The translations under genes and the position numbers were made by a program. This document shows positions 1 to 10,680 of a DNA stretch of 64,000 nucleotides, in pieces. This stretch comes from Oscheius dolichura (taxonomy: Eukaryota > Nematoda > Chromadorea > Rhabditida > Rhabditidae). Numbering within the stretch: position 1 is the stretch's first letter; each line of letters opens with the position of its first letter. A model generated the notes under the pieces. It saw nothing but the letters and a program-made list of their open reading frames with translations. It was not told the origin of the DNA and did no database searches. The DNA lies in assembly GCA_932521035.1 (NCBI GenBank), contig OW051497.1:6324001-6388000 (forward strand), given 5' to 3'.

Positions 1-214
1 TGTGCCCATTCCTGTTGACTCATCGTCTTGACACACTAAAGAATCGATTGATTGCTCGTGCATCTCCGATTATGCGTCACTTTCCCGTCGTTTGTCCATC
101 AACGGCTCAGCCGTTTCCTCACTTCTTTCCTCCTCATACTACTTCTCTCTGCTATAGTCAATCGAATCTTTTCAGGCTTCTCAAACTTAACCTACCCGCC
201 CTCAACTACTAAAA

Positions 215-1018
215 ATGGTGAGTCCAAAAAGAAAACAAATAAACAAATAGTCTAAAAATTAACAGCATTGTTTGCAAATAACTCTAAACCCCCTCAACTG
301 TATTGCATGTGAGTGCAGTGTGTGCTGTGTTTCAGTCTTCTTCTGGAGTAGCCGTCAACCCCGAGGTCCAGTCCACCTTCCAGAAGCTCAGCGAGGGAAA
401 GAAGGAGTACCGTTACATCATTTTCAAGATCCATGTAAAACATTCGGCCATACTTTTTTCATTTTATGAATTTAGGAGCGTGAGGTAGTTGTTGAGGCTG
501 CTGTTTCTCAGGACGAGCTTGGACTGGGAAGCGATGACTATGACGATTCTTCCAAGGCTGCTTTCGAAAAGTTCGTAGCTGACATTAAAGTGAGTCATCC
601 TAGAATGTTATTTTAGCCTTTACAGGAAACGCAGTAACCTTCTCGTTTTTAGGCTCGCACCGAAGGATTTACCGACTGCCGTTACGCCGTCTTCGACTTC
701 AAGTTCACTTGCTCTCGTGTTGGTGCTGGCACCTCCAAGATGGACAAGATTGTCTTCCTTCAAGTGTTGGTCCCGTTTTAACACAATTACACTTTCTTCC
801 TTCAGCTGCCCCGACGGCGCTTCCATCAAGAAGAAGATGGTTTACGCTTCGTCCGCCTCTGCCATTAAGACCTCTCTCGGAACCGGAAAGATCCTCCAGT
901 TCCAGGTACAATCCGTTGATTTGTTTGGGAATAAAACATTCTACAGGTCTCTGATGAGAGCGAGATGGCTCACAAAGAGCTTCTTTCCAAGCTCACGGAA
1001 AAGTACGCCGACAACTAA
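215..1018 (+). CDS. unc-60: ADF/cofilin, UNC-60A-type isoform
   Basis: Actin-depolymerising factor/cofilin, the general (non-muscle) isoform of the two made by this locus. Coding exons by splice phase: 215-217 (only the ATG), 336-434, 476-589, 653-765, 806-906 and 948-1018, giving 166 residues, in line with the usual ADF/cofilin size. The protein begins MSSSGVAVNPEVQSTFQKL and carries the long actin-binding helix region (KKKMVYASSASAIKTSLG). From memory it is nearly colinear with C. elegans UNC-60A throughout. The donor directly after the ATG (GTGAGT at 218) is shared with the B isoform. An AATAAA at 1278-1283, before the first B-specific exon, is a plausible poly(A) signal for this isoform. 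An acceptor-like TTTTCAG ending at 175 upstream of the ATG fits trans-splicing of a leader. Splice sites and phases are seen directly; isoform identity rests on recognition. Confidence 0.96.
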
Positions 1019-2119
1019 ACCGTCTCTTCTCTGCCTTAAGGAGCTGCCTTGCGTTTTCGATTAACTCGTTTTATGTGTTTCTCTCTAACGGGGCGACCTT
1101 TTCTGTCATGTATAATCATATTTATTTAATTTTATTTTTCTCTAATGTTCTGTTGTTATACCGACGAGTTTCGTCCTGGGTCCAAGTGGATGCATTCTGA
1201 GGCAGTCCGAGCTCCTTTTGAGTGACTGCCGCAACACCCAGTTATGTTTCTCCTCGTATGTGTGTGCTTGTTCTTTAAATAAAATGTAATGCATGAGTGA
1301 AACTAACTTTTTTTTACATCCTCTCCGGGCCCTTTCCTCATATTATGGAGGAGGTTTTCAGGCTTCTGGAGTTAAGATTGACGCTTCCTGCAAGAATGCC
1401 TACGACATGCTCCACAACAAGCATCAGCACAGCTATATTATTTTCAAGGTGATCTTTAAATCTTTTAATATTTTGAAAGCAGAGACGCAGAATGAATAGG
1501 GGTGTCCTTTTTTGTTTGACATTGTCTTTCACAGCAAGCGGATCTCTTGCCTGTCAGCTAAAGTTCCGCGTTCTTGTTTCGCTGCGTTTTTTGTACTGGT
1601 AAATCGTGTTTGATCGTCGTATTTACCTGTTTAATACCATACAAAATAGACACGATGCTTTTTTTTTAGATCGACAAGGGAGACACGTGTATCGTCGTGG
1701 AAAAGGTCGGAGAGAAGAATGCTCCTTATTCCGAATTCGTCGAGGAAATGAAGAAATGCGTAGAAGGAGGAAAAGAATGCAGGTAGAACGCTATATATTG
1801 TTTTTAAGAGCAGTTCATATCAGGTATGCCGCTGTTGACGTGGAGGTGCAGGTCCAGCGCCAGGGAACTGAAGGAGGAAGCAAACTGAACAAGGTTATCT
1901 TTGTCCAATTGTAAGAAAATAGCCCTTTACCTCTATAAGGTTTAATTCAGCTGTCCCGACGACGCTCCTGTCCGTAGGCGTATGCTTTACGCTTCTTCTG
2001 TCCGAGCCCTCAAAGCCGCCTTGGGATTGGAGTCTCTCATGCAGGTGCAGGCTTCTGAACTGTCTGACCTCGACGAGAAAGTCATCAAGCACGAGCTCAT
2101 GAGCCACCAGAGAGCCTAA
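215..2119 (+). CDS. unc-60: ADF/cofilin, UNC-60B-type isoform
   Basis: Second ADF/cofilin of the locus, corresponding to the body-wall-muscle isoform UNC-60B, which in C. elegans drives actin filament turnover during sarcomere assembly. It uses the same ATG exon (215-217), then skips all A exons to 1362-1448, 1670-1782, 1824-1910 and 1951-2119, giving 152 residues. The start MASGVKIDASCKNAYDMLH and the helix RRRMLYASSVRALKAALG match the family closely. The B exons lie wholly 3' of the A poly(A) signal, so isoform choice couples splicing from one donor with alternative polyadenylation. The first B intron spans 218-1361. The two proteins share only the initiator methionine codon. A separate promoter for B cannot be excluded, but no ATG in the correct frame precedes exon 1362, so the shared exon is required. 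Confidence 0.95.
1278..1283 (+). terminator. Poly(A) signal of the A isoform
   Basis: AATAAA 260 nt after the UNC-60A stop and 79 nt before the first B-only exon. It would end A transcripts before the B exons are reached. Confidence 0.6.
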
Positions 2120-2469
2120 TTCTTTCCCCTGCTAGCACCCACAAGTGCCTTCTTTTTTGACTACTTTACAAGTATATTTCTTTTTTCCTCATGTTGTACT
2201 GTAATGATCCTTAATGGTCCGATGACGGGCAGAATCACTAACTATTATTGTGTGTGCGTGCTCAGATAAAAAAACTACTTTCATATGCGTTTTCCAAGAG
2301 AGACAAAAAGACAGAACCAAAATAAATTCGACGGAAAAGGGTGTCAGCCGTTAGCCAAACAGATAAAAAATGATTGAAAGTGTAATGGCCAAGATGTCCA
2401 ATGGGGATGGACACCGGTTTTCGGGGTCAATTGTAACAGTCCTTCGCTCCCGACAAGAAGTCTGCTGGC

Positions 2470-4760
2470 ATGGACTCCAAGTTACTGACACTCCTCTTCC
2501 TTTTCTCTATTGTTACCGTCAGTGAATGCCAGGGAAGAGGTTTCCTACCCAACTTTTTTGGAGCAGGCAGACCAGATGAGCATGATCGTGGTGGCCCCAG
2601 AGGCAGAGAAGATGACCGACGCGAGGAACACGACCGAGGAGGAAACAGAGGCAGAGAAGACGACAGAAACGACGGTAGGGGAAGAAATGATTTTGGCGGA
2701 AGAGGAGGAGGAGGAGGAGGTGGCCGAGGAGTGTGGAAAATGAGAGGTAAGAATGGCCCGTCGTATGTCTATTCAAATTTATTCTAGAAAGGAAGAAGGA
2801 TATTCTAGAAGATCTTTCGGTAAACTGATAAACAGAATACCAACTTTACAATAATATCAGGGATGGACAAAAGGCGTTCTCAACCCAAGGGAATTTCGCA
2901 GAACAGCAAGGAAATTCTGCCGTCGGTTTCCCGGGCATCCGAAATGCGTGTAAGTTGCCATTTCTTTTTGATCCTCGTACAAATAGTACACCGTAGAACT
3001 GTGTAAAACCATAAATAACACATTCCGCGCACATTTGTTCTACACATTCCACAAACATATGTGTCTCTTTGCAGTGGTGGACGCTCTCCTAGCATCACGG
3101 ATATAGGAGCAATGGTTGAGTCGGTAAACTCGAACAGGGGACGGTTCTTGCCGCGTGTGAAAAAACTCCATTTGAAAGATCCGCTGGCTGGAGTGTCTGC
3201 TTCTCTTGTAGAAGAAACCAGGAAGATAAGAAGACATTTCGGAGAAATCGATGCTGACAGTGTGAATAAAATGAGAGGAGTTTGTAAGAGACGGAAGTGT
3301 AAAGAGCAAGACGAAGAGACAAAAAAGAAGAAGGAACTCGTCCTCAACAAGGTTAAACCCACAGTTTCACTACTACATTCTCGCAGATCTACGAATTTGA
3401 GAACAACCTCACAGGCGAGGATACCTCGGAGAAGGTCCAGTTGAGAATGGATCGGACACATCAAATCAAGCAGGTCTTACTGGAAAAGGCTAACCTCTCG
3501 GATACTGTAAAGACTTTGAAGATAAAGCACATGCTGTACAGGTCGTAGCTGCTGATGATGGCGTTTTCGACAAGGACCTCCTTCTCACCGAAGAACAGCA
3601 GACGTGGATCCTCAATCGTTTAGACCAAGGCGGAGTGGGTACCGATGAACCACCTCCGCCACCACTAGATGATTCTGATTCGGACAGCGACGACGAAACA
3701 GCCAGTGCAGCTCCTGCTAGACAAAAGAGGTTTTATAAATTCATTTTGTCTTTTTATGTCTTTAACGCATTCAGAGCATCCATCTTCTTTGAAGAAAACC
3801 TCATTCAGAAATGGGATATCAGCAAGCCTATTGAATACAACTTTGACGAATCCTTGGGTGAGATCCGTAGACAATTTCGGCTACTTCTTTATAGAAGAGT
3901 TGGATAAGAACGACGTACGTCAGGCGCTGGCAGAAATACAAGCCAAGACATGCATAAAGTTTGTCTATAATGCTAATCCTAGGAGCTATCATCTGAATTA
4001 CCTCAGGGTGGACAGTGCAACTTTGTGAGTGTAGCCCTTCTCTTCTCAGATAGTTCCTTTTAGCTGCGGTCTTTCATACGTCGGAAGAGTATCACCTGCA
4101 AACCCCATTTACCTCAGTTTCCAGTGTGGAAACGTAAGAAAATTACAATTTTGTTTTAATCTTTGTGCAGTCCAGAGGCGTAGCTCTCCACGAAACAATG
4201 CATGCTCTCGGAGTGGCTCATCAGCATCTGAGAATGGACAGAGACCAGCATATCACTGTAGACTGGAGCAATATCAACCCTCAATATTACGACACTTTCG
4301 CCGTTTCGGATTCTAAACTCTTTACGAGGTTTGCCTGCTCTTATCTGCCCGGTTAATCCTCTGACAGCTACGGCGTTAAATATGATTACGGAAGCATCAT
4401 GCACTACAATGCATACACAGCCGCTATCGATGCCAGCAAACCGACGATGATCCCAAAGGTGTGCACAGCCATGTGACCCAGACGATTGGATTATTTACAG
4501 ATCAATGCCGCTCAAAATTTGAAATTACTGGGTCAGCGAGATGGAATGAGTGCAAACGACGTCACGATTCTGAAGAAAATGTACTGTTCAGCAGGCGAGC
4601 GTGTGATATGATCCCTTTACAGCAGCTCATTTCAGGTTGTGCTGAGACAAATGTTTTCTGCGGAGCGTGGGCTTTGAAAGACCTGTGCACAGCCCCGGCC
4701 AACGCTGGCTATCTCCAAGCAAACTGCAAAAAGAGCTGTAATTTGTGTACAGTAGGATAA
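2470..4760 (+). CDS. Secreted astacin metalloprotease with ShKT domain
   Basis: Zinc endopeptidase of the astacin (M12A, nematode NAS) family. Signal peptide MDSKLLTLLFLFSIVTVSEC, then a Gly/Arg/Asp-rich stretch, a Cys-containing propeptide segment (FCRRFPGHPKC), a Lys/Glu-rich coil and an acidic Pro-rich end with furin-like RQKR at the 3729 junction. The catalytic exon (4171-4328) has HETMHALGVAHQHLRMDR, i.e. HExxHxxGxxHxxxR, and the Met-turn SIMHY follows. A single six-Cys ShKT domain closes the protein. Exons: 2470-about 2720, 2861-2949, 3075-3351, 3387-3506, 3542-3729, 3775-3857, 3895-4024, 4064-4133, 4171-4328, 4368-4458, 4501-4600 and 4636-4760. The exon 1 donor is uncertain: the strong GTAAGA near 2745 is out of phase, while a weaker GTGTGG about 15 nt earlier keeps frame. 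Domain order is that of single-ShKT NAS proteins; I cannot name the orthologue. AATAAA lies at 4769. Confidence 0.9.
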
Positions 4761-4768
4761 AAGTAGTC

Positions 4769-4774
4769 AATAAA
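4769..4774 (+). terminator. Poly(A) signal of the astacin gene
   Basis: AATAAA eight bases after the astacin stop codon, implying a very short 3' UTR. Confidence 0.65.
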
Positions 4775-5111
4775 AAACAGCTTTATAATGTTTCTTCTTT
4801 TTATTCTTCCCTGAATATTTGAGGGTTCCCTCTGTCTACTACCGAGCTTATCGCTATTTATCAAGAATCCCAGCCATGGCAAAAATCGTAAAATAAACGA
4901 ACTGTTCGCGGCACTGTTTGCTCAGATTGTTGTCGGAATCGTGGAATTGCGCTCCATTGGCAAGATGCAGGGTACTATACCGCGGGCCTTTAAGATGCCG
5001 AACTTTTCCACATTAATTATATGTTGCGCTAATGCCGATAGATTGAACTTTTCTCTTTGTCCCGTCTCTTCAATTATTTTCTTTTTTCTTTTCAGGTCAC
5101 GTTGCTGGCCA

Positions 5112-6571
5112 ATGCTGGGTAAATTTACCGGGCTTCTTTTTGCTCTTCTTATCTTTATATCGTCGCTTCTTGGCTCCATTTTCTTGCTTTTTCCCTACAT
5201 TCCATTAGCAAAGTTCTACCCGAAACAATGGAGATTCGTGGCGGATCGATTTGTTGGTCTCTGGTTGACCTTCCCAGCCGTAAGCTTTACAATTGCGTCC
5301 CTGTTGCACTTTCAACAATTCCAGGCCCTAATAGAGAAGTTGTTCGGATGCCGATTCAAAGTCACCGGAGATTTGATCCAAAGAGACAAAGCAGCTCTGA
5401 TAATTATGAATCACCGAACCAGGTAACCAGTTAGACATCGCTGATTGGATCGCGATTATAGGCTTGACTGGTTGTTTTTATGGAACGCCCTTTATAAAAT
5501 GGATCCCTGGCTTTTAACAACTGAGAAGATTTCATTGAAAGTATGCGATATTTTATAAGTACAAAAAGAGTTTTTCTGAGTTTCAGGCTGATTTGAAAAA
5601 GATTCCCGGCGCCGGATGGGCAATGAGTTGTGCATCTTTCCTTTTCCTTAATCGACGGCTGGAGGCGGACATGGTTTTTATCCAGAATATTATCGAATAC
5701 TATGCCAAGTGCGGAAGGAGATTCCAGGTCCATCCTTACTTTTAACCTCTTTATATCCAGTCATAGATGCTACTTTTCCCCGAAGGGACCGATAGGGGAG
5801 AGCGCGCCACACAATTGAGCCACGCCTTTGCCGACAAAAACTCTCTTCCGCGGTATAATTATGTGTTGCATCCGAGAACTACCGGGTTCAACCTGCTCCT
5901 CGACAAAATGGAAGAACGTAAGCGAAGCCGGTTTCCGAACAAAAAACACCTCTCTACAGTAAACTACATCGATTGTATCTATGACATTACCCTGGCCTAT
6001 GATAAGGAAAAAGAGATTGTCGCGTCCGAAATAGACCTTCTACGAAAGGGGAAGCTTCCACAGGTAGAAATAATTTATACTATCTATTTATATAAAAATT
6101 ATTCAGTTAATACACTTTGATGTGAAAGAATACAAAATAGAAGAACTGCCAAAAAGTGAGGAAGGAAGGTCAACGTGGTTAAACGAGTTGTGGGAGAAGA
6201 AAGAGAAAAAACTACAAAGGTAAGATTTTCTAAATATTTCTAGGACCTTTTATCTCAGGTTTTATCAAAATCGTCCTGAAGGACTGCCACCGAGTGGAGC
6301 TAAAAACGAATGGCCGGTTAGTTTAGAAACTTTCGATTTTTCAACAATACTTTAGGTTGAAACGGCAGGTTTAGGATATACCCTGGGGTTCGGCTTTTGG
6401 GTCGTGGGTTGTCTCGTGTGGATGCAGCTAATAACATCGTTCCTCCCTGTCCAAATTTATGTAGTTTTAGCTGTGGCGTTTTTTGTTTATGCGGCAAGAC
6501 AGTACGGCGGCGTAGAATATCTTGTTATTAAGTGGTTTTATGAGCACGAACAAAAATCAAAATTGAACTAA
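5112..6571 (+). CDS. Lysocardiolipin/lysophospholipid acyltransferase, copy A
   Basis: Membrane acyltransferase of the LCLAT1/AGPAT8 type (C. elegans ACL-8/9/10 group), transferring acyl groups to lysophospholipids such as lysocardiolipin in ER or mitochondria-associated membranes. Motif I NHRTRLDW (NHx4D) spans the exon junction at 5422/5462; motif III LLFPEGTDRGE begins at about 5770, and VLHPRTTGF follows. Hydrophobic segments lie at the N-terminus and near the C-terminus, with GGVEYL before the tail. Exons: 5112-5279, 5325-5422, 5462-5540, 5587-about 5728, about 5767-5917, 5960-6063, 6107-6219, 6259-6316 and 6356-6571. Introns are 36-45 nt and some look like read-through coding sequence. 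A TTTTCAG acceptor ending at 5095 precedes the ATG by 16 nt, indicating trans-splicing. A paralogue lies at 8475; the 7 kDa-scale spacing genes between suggest an ancient tandem duplication rather than a recent one. Confidence 0.9.
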
Positions 6572-6989
6572 CTTAATGCACCTGTACATATGCGCCACTA
6601 ACTTTATGATTGATCTCAATTAGTTTTTTCTAGAAATAGGTATTGTTTCTTGTTCCTGTTTGTTATAATTGTATGCTCATGCACGATCTTCTACCAATCT
6701 AGTCCTCTCATATAACTTTCGTTGTGAACTGCAGCCGGTATTAATCCTGTCTATTGTTTATGTATAAAGATAAAAGCTCTAATTTGACTAGTCTACGAAT
6801 TATGGTTGTGTCCATCCATTTCCTATACGTTTTTCTCTATATTTATCATATCGCGCTATCGCCATCTATGATGTCGAGTGAGCTGCGTTTCTATGGAAAC
6901 TGCAACCGAGCAGGCCGCGATCAATTTTTCATTAATCCTTGTTGACCACTGCCGTGGTACCCGCTCAGTTTAAAATTCCTAAATTACAG
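6572..6989. other. Intergenic, AT-rich, no gene seen
   Basis: AT-rich spacer between acyltransferase copy A and the next + strand gene. Short ORFs here lack family resemblance or splice support. It ends in ATTACAG immediately before the next ATG, a trans-splice-type acceptor. Confidence 0.5.
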
Positions 6990-7587
6990 ATGAGCGACAA
7001 CGTGGTTAACGGTGTTATAGAAGAAGTAGTCAAGGATCTGGTGGAGGACGTCACTATGTTTCTCGAAATACAAGGTAGGGATTGCAAACATCTCTTTCCT
7101 CATATCATTTTTAACAGACGATGATGATGAGCCGCCAGCAAAAAAGCCGAGAGTAGAAAATGGTACTAATGAACAGAACGGGTTATCAAGGAACGTGCTT
7201 GCTTCCAACTCTACATATCCCCAAGGGAGGATGAATACTCCAAGCCCCCTGGCAAGACGGCGCGAGCCACGCCGAACGGACTACCCAGGGGAAGACAGAC
7301 CCGGCACTCTTCTGAGTTCGTATGTCCCAGCACCCGGTCATATTGCCATGGTCCATCCCCTTCACAATGTGATCATAGAGGTGCCCCAGGATCTTCCCAT
7401 TCTTTTGCAAGGGCCAGCTATTTCTGAAGGTAGCGGTCGGGGTGACATGCAGGACCCCGAACGTTTACAGAGAATAGAAAATTTCAAAGCTCGAATAGCT
7501 CGGCAGCTAGAGTATGCTCGAGATCAGGCGATGGCATACGAGCTGAGGAGTGAGGAAGAGAGCGAAGCAGGACCGTCCGGTCAATAA
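6990..7587 (+). CDS. Hypothetical nuclear-type acidic/basic protein
   Basis: Two exons, 6990-7074 and 7118-7587, phase 1 junction, 184 residues. The start is chosen because ATTACAG abuts the ATG directly. An amphipathic N-terminal segment (VIEEVVKDLVEDVTMFLEIQ) is followed by DDDDEPPAKKPRVE, which looks like a nuclear localisation signal. A Pro/Arg-rich low-complexity middle, a short hydrophobic stretch (HNVIIEVPQDLPILLQGP) and a helical charged C-terminus (RLQRIENFKARIARQLEYAR) complete it. I do not recognise the family. Coding support is the clean splice phase, an ORF of more than 150 codons and the leader acceptor. AATAAA overlaps the stop codon and another lies near 7790. It sits between two acyltransferase paralogues on the same strand, but nothing links their functions. 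Confidence 0.72.
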
Positions 7588-8474
7588 AGTGAGTCAGGAT
7601 TGGTCAAATAGACACGTAACAGTTTTAGTCAACAATGGCCGCCCTTGACGCTTTCTGTCTCTGTTTAACTGTTACTTTTTAAGAAGATTATTTACTTTTT
7701 TGAAATTGTACATTCCTGTCGAGCTGGGCTCGAGTATTAGTTTCTTGCCGGTAATTTGAACCAGTCGAATCTTGTCCCCAGTGTTGTCCCCAATAAAGAT
7801 TCTATGAAATTTTTGTCCTTATTGTCGTTGAAATTTAGTTTAGCTCTCAACAAATATTTTTGGAAAGAAGCGGCGAAAACAAAGATTGATCCAGAAATAT
7901 GAGTATTTTAATGAAAACAAAACAAAACGACTAGAGGGAGAAATGTTATGAATAGAAATACAAAATCAGCAATTTAAATTGAGCTCTATATAAATGCGTG
8001 AGTCTCTAAGCTTCTTCTCGGCCCATTTCGAAATTGCGCCTCGGCAGTTCTTTCTCTTCCTTGTTCTGGCCGTGTGCATACGCTCACTGCTAAAGATCGA
8101 TGACAGTATGCATCACCCAGCCGGCAGCCGATACTTTATCCTTGCTGTACCCACTCCCAGTAGAGCACGATACCCTGCTCGCTATCTCGGTCTACCTACC
8201 AGTTCCAATATAATGATAACGAGACCGCCCTTAACGATTGGTTCTTTGCGCAGCTCATTTTCCCAGTAGGACACGCATTGCGCTCATTACCCGCACATCT
8301 CATATTGATTTTTGTTCACCATGAGTCAAGGTCAAATCGCCGCTTTTCTGCCAAATGATTAATGATACACAGCTTTCTATGAATGAAAAACGCTGAAAGC
8401 TGGAAGTTTATTGCGAGCGGGTGAGACTAAAGGCCATTGTATTCAGTTTGTAAACTTTGACGCCTTTCAGCAAC
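7588..8474. other. Intergenic, no confident gene
   Basis: Contains a second AATAAA near 7790, an A-rich stretch around 7900-7980, and a 91-codon + strand ORF at 7994-8269 without splice support or recognisable domains. The end of the region has CCTTTCAG, finishing at 8470, a trans-splice acceptor for the next gene. Confidence 0.45.
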
Positions 8475-10680
8475 ATGGGGACGTCCCTGGAGCCGGTGGT
8501 GCTCGGACCTGGTCAGCCATTTTGCACACGTCTTCGAGGATGGTGCTTTTCTCTTCTTATGCTTCTTTCCGCTATTTTTGGTGAGCCATATTTAATTTAT
8601 TTTATTTTATTTTAACAGGTGCTATTTATATGATTACCCCCCTTACTCCGTTAATTTATTGGAATCCTTGTTTATGGCGGAAGCTTATGGATCGGTTGGT
8701 CGGTTTATGGATAGTCATGCCGGGGGCCCTGATGGATTATCTATTTGGAGCCAACATTTCTATCAAGGGAGACATGATCGAACACGACGAGCCGGCGCTG
8801 ATAATCATGAATCATCGGACAAGGTAGGCGTCATCAATTCTTTTTCAATTGTTCATTGCTGCGGGACGATTAAGGCGTTGCCTGAAACCTTTTAAACTAT
8901 AAGAGATTATTAGTAGAAGCACAGAAATAATGATCTATTTTATAATAGAGAAATATGTCCCGTTTAGGCTAGATTGGCTGTTCTTCTGGAATGCTCTATA
9001 TAAAATGAATCCCTGGTTGTGTACTTCAGAAAAGATCTCAATGAAAGGTGTTTTAAAATACGTTCCTGGAGCAGGTGAATATTTTGTACTATTAGTAAAA
9101 CAAAAAAGAATTTAAGGTTGGGCAATGGGAGCCAATTCGTTTATCTTCTTGGATAGATCTTTCGACACTGACCAGAGCAAACTCGAATCCATGATTAACT
9201 ACTATGGTTCTGTTGGATATAACTATCAGGTATCTTTTTTATCAATTTATTTTGAATATTTATTCCTCAGGTTCTTCTATTCCCTGAAGGAACGGACAAA
9301 TGTCCTAAAGCGACGGAACGAAGTAGGGTGTACGCCGAGAAACACAACCTTGTCCACTACGATTATGTGCTCCATCCTCGGACCACTGGATTTGTACACA
9401 TCGTTCAGACGATGAGACAAGGTGATTTTTTATCCGGGACAAAAACATGGTGTAAGGTACATGTCGTACACGCTACTGATTGATATCCTTTTTGCTCGAC
9501 CGCTTTACAATACCGCCTAGTTGTATTAGTGATAGGGCTCAGGTTTTATACATGCTCATTGGACAAGGTAATTGGATGCTCTTCTCATATAACAATCACT
9601 CATACGTATCAGTCGTACATTGCGCAATATGCCAGTCATCAAGGCCGGGGTTACACAGCTTCTCAACTTATCAATCACATCTGCTTCGTTCGATACACGT
9701 TATGTAACAATAACAGATTGCGTAATCACTAAATTACCGAACAAAGACAATGGTTCACGTTTGAAAAAGGGGCTTCCGGGGATGGCAGGACAACTGACAG
9801 CTCATCAACAACCAGGCGGCCTACTTGAAAGGAACGGGTATCCGTTTCCGTTCGCCAAGCCCATTGTAACTTGAGGGTGGATGTCGCATAATAATGGATA
9901 ACAAAATGCTCTCTTGTTATTTAGCTAACTACATCAAATATCTCTACGATGTGACCGTCGCCTTCCCAGAGAACTTGGTCCAGTCTGAGCTTGACCTCAT
10001 CGTTCACGGCGTATGTCCTTCAAAGGTGCAATACGAGGTAATGATCTCCGCTCTGTTTTACTCTCCTTTTTCAGGTAAGAAAGATCCCGATTGACAGTCT
10101 TCCAATCGACGACGACGGTCTCTCTCTTTGGATTAAGCGTCTTTGGGCAGAGAAGGAAGAAAAGCTGCGACGGTACTACTCGATGCCCATGGAACAGAGA
10201 ACCTTTACCTCGTATCCCGAGGAATATAAGGTGAGGCGTGTCCTTCAAACTTTCTTCGATCCAGTGGACATCCGTCGTTAATGTGACGTGCGTGAATTGT
10301 CCAAATTTGACATGCAAATGAGCAAACTGGTTTTTAAATCCGTTCCGGTATGGATTAATTTCGAATGTTTTTTTTGCAGATGACAGAACAGTCCCACTAC
10401 ATGCAAATCTTCATTGTTTTGATGTGGGTGTTCACAACGGCTTTCTGGACGATGGCCTTCTTTGAGGTATGCGCCCGTCAAATTAGTCAAAAATGAGGTT
10501 TAGGTGACTTTTATGATGATCTTCGCATTAATCGCCGTCTGTATCTTTGTCCTAATCGACAAAACTTGCGGAGGAATTGAATGGCTGGTCATACGGGAGT
10601 TCAACCGCAGTCGCGCCGGCTCCTCCCAGCCTGTGCCATTGGATCCAAGTGGGAACCTGCCTCTCCCATCTGAGGATTAA
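8475..10680 (+). CDS. Lysocardiolipin/lysophospholipid acyltransferase, copy B
   Basis: Paralogue of the gene at 5112, same LCLAT1-like family. Motif I NHRTRLDWLF is split by the intron after 8823; motif III LLFPEGTDK starts at 9274 and VLHPRTTGF at about 9373. Exons: 8475-8580, 8619-8823, 8968-9074, 9117-9229, 9271-9421, 9925-10037, 10075-10230, 10380-10466 and 10504-10680. CGGIEWLV near the end corresponds to GGVEYLV in copy A, and two hydrophobic segments precede it. Exon boundaries around motif I are conserved between the copies. Differences from copy A: an extra N-terminal exon segment, a 503-nt intron (9422-9924) and a Ser/Pro-rich tail. Position-by-position the two appear well diverged, so substrate preference may differ. 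CTTTCAG ending at 8470 supports this start. Confidence 0.9.

Noticed and set aside
2880-3464. 194-codon - strand ORF
   Set aside because: It is antisense to astacin propeptide exons with clear splice sites; the shadow comes from biased codon composition.
3840-3910. Apparent frameshift in the astacin catalytic domain
   Set aside because: Removing a 37-nt intron (3858-3894, GTGAGA..TTATAG) restores the frame and gives a typical astacin segment, DESLEELDKNDVRQAL.
9480-9874. ORFs inside the 503-nt intron of acyltransferase copy B
   Set aside because: The flanking exons join in phase across the interval, and none of these ORFs resembles the family or a transposon.
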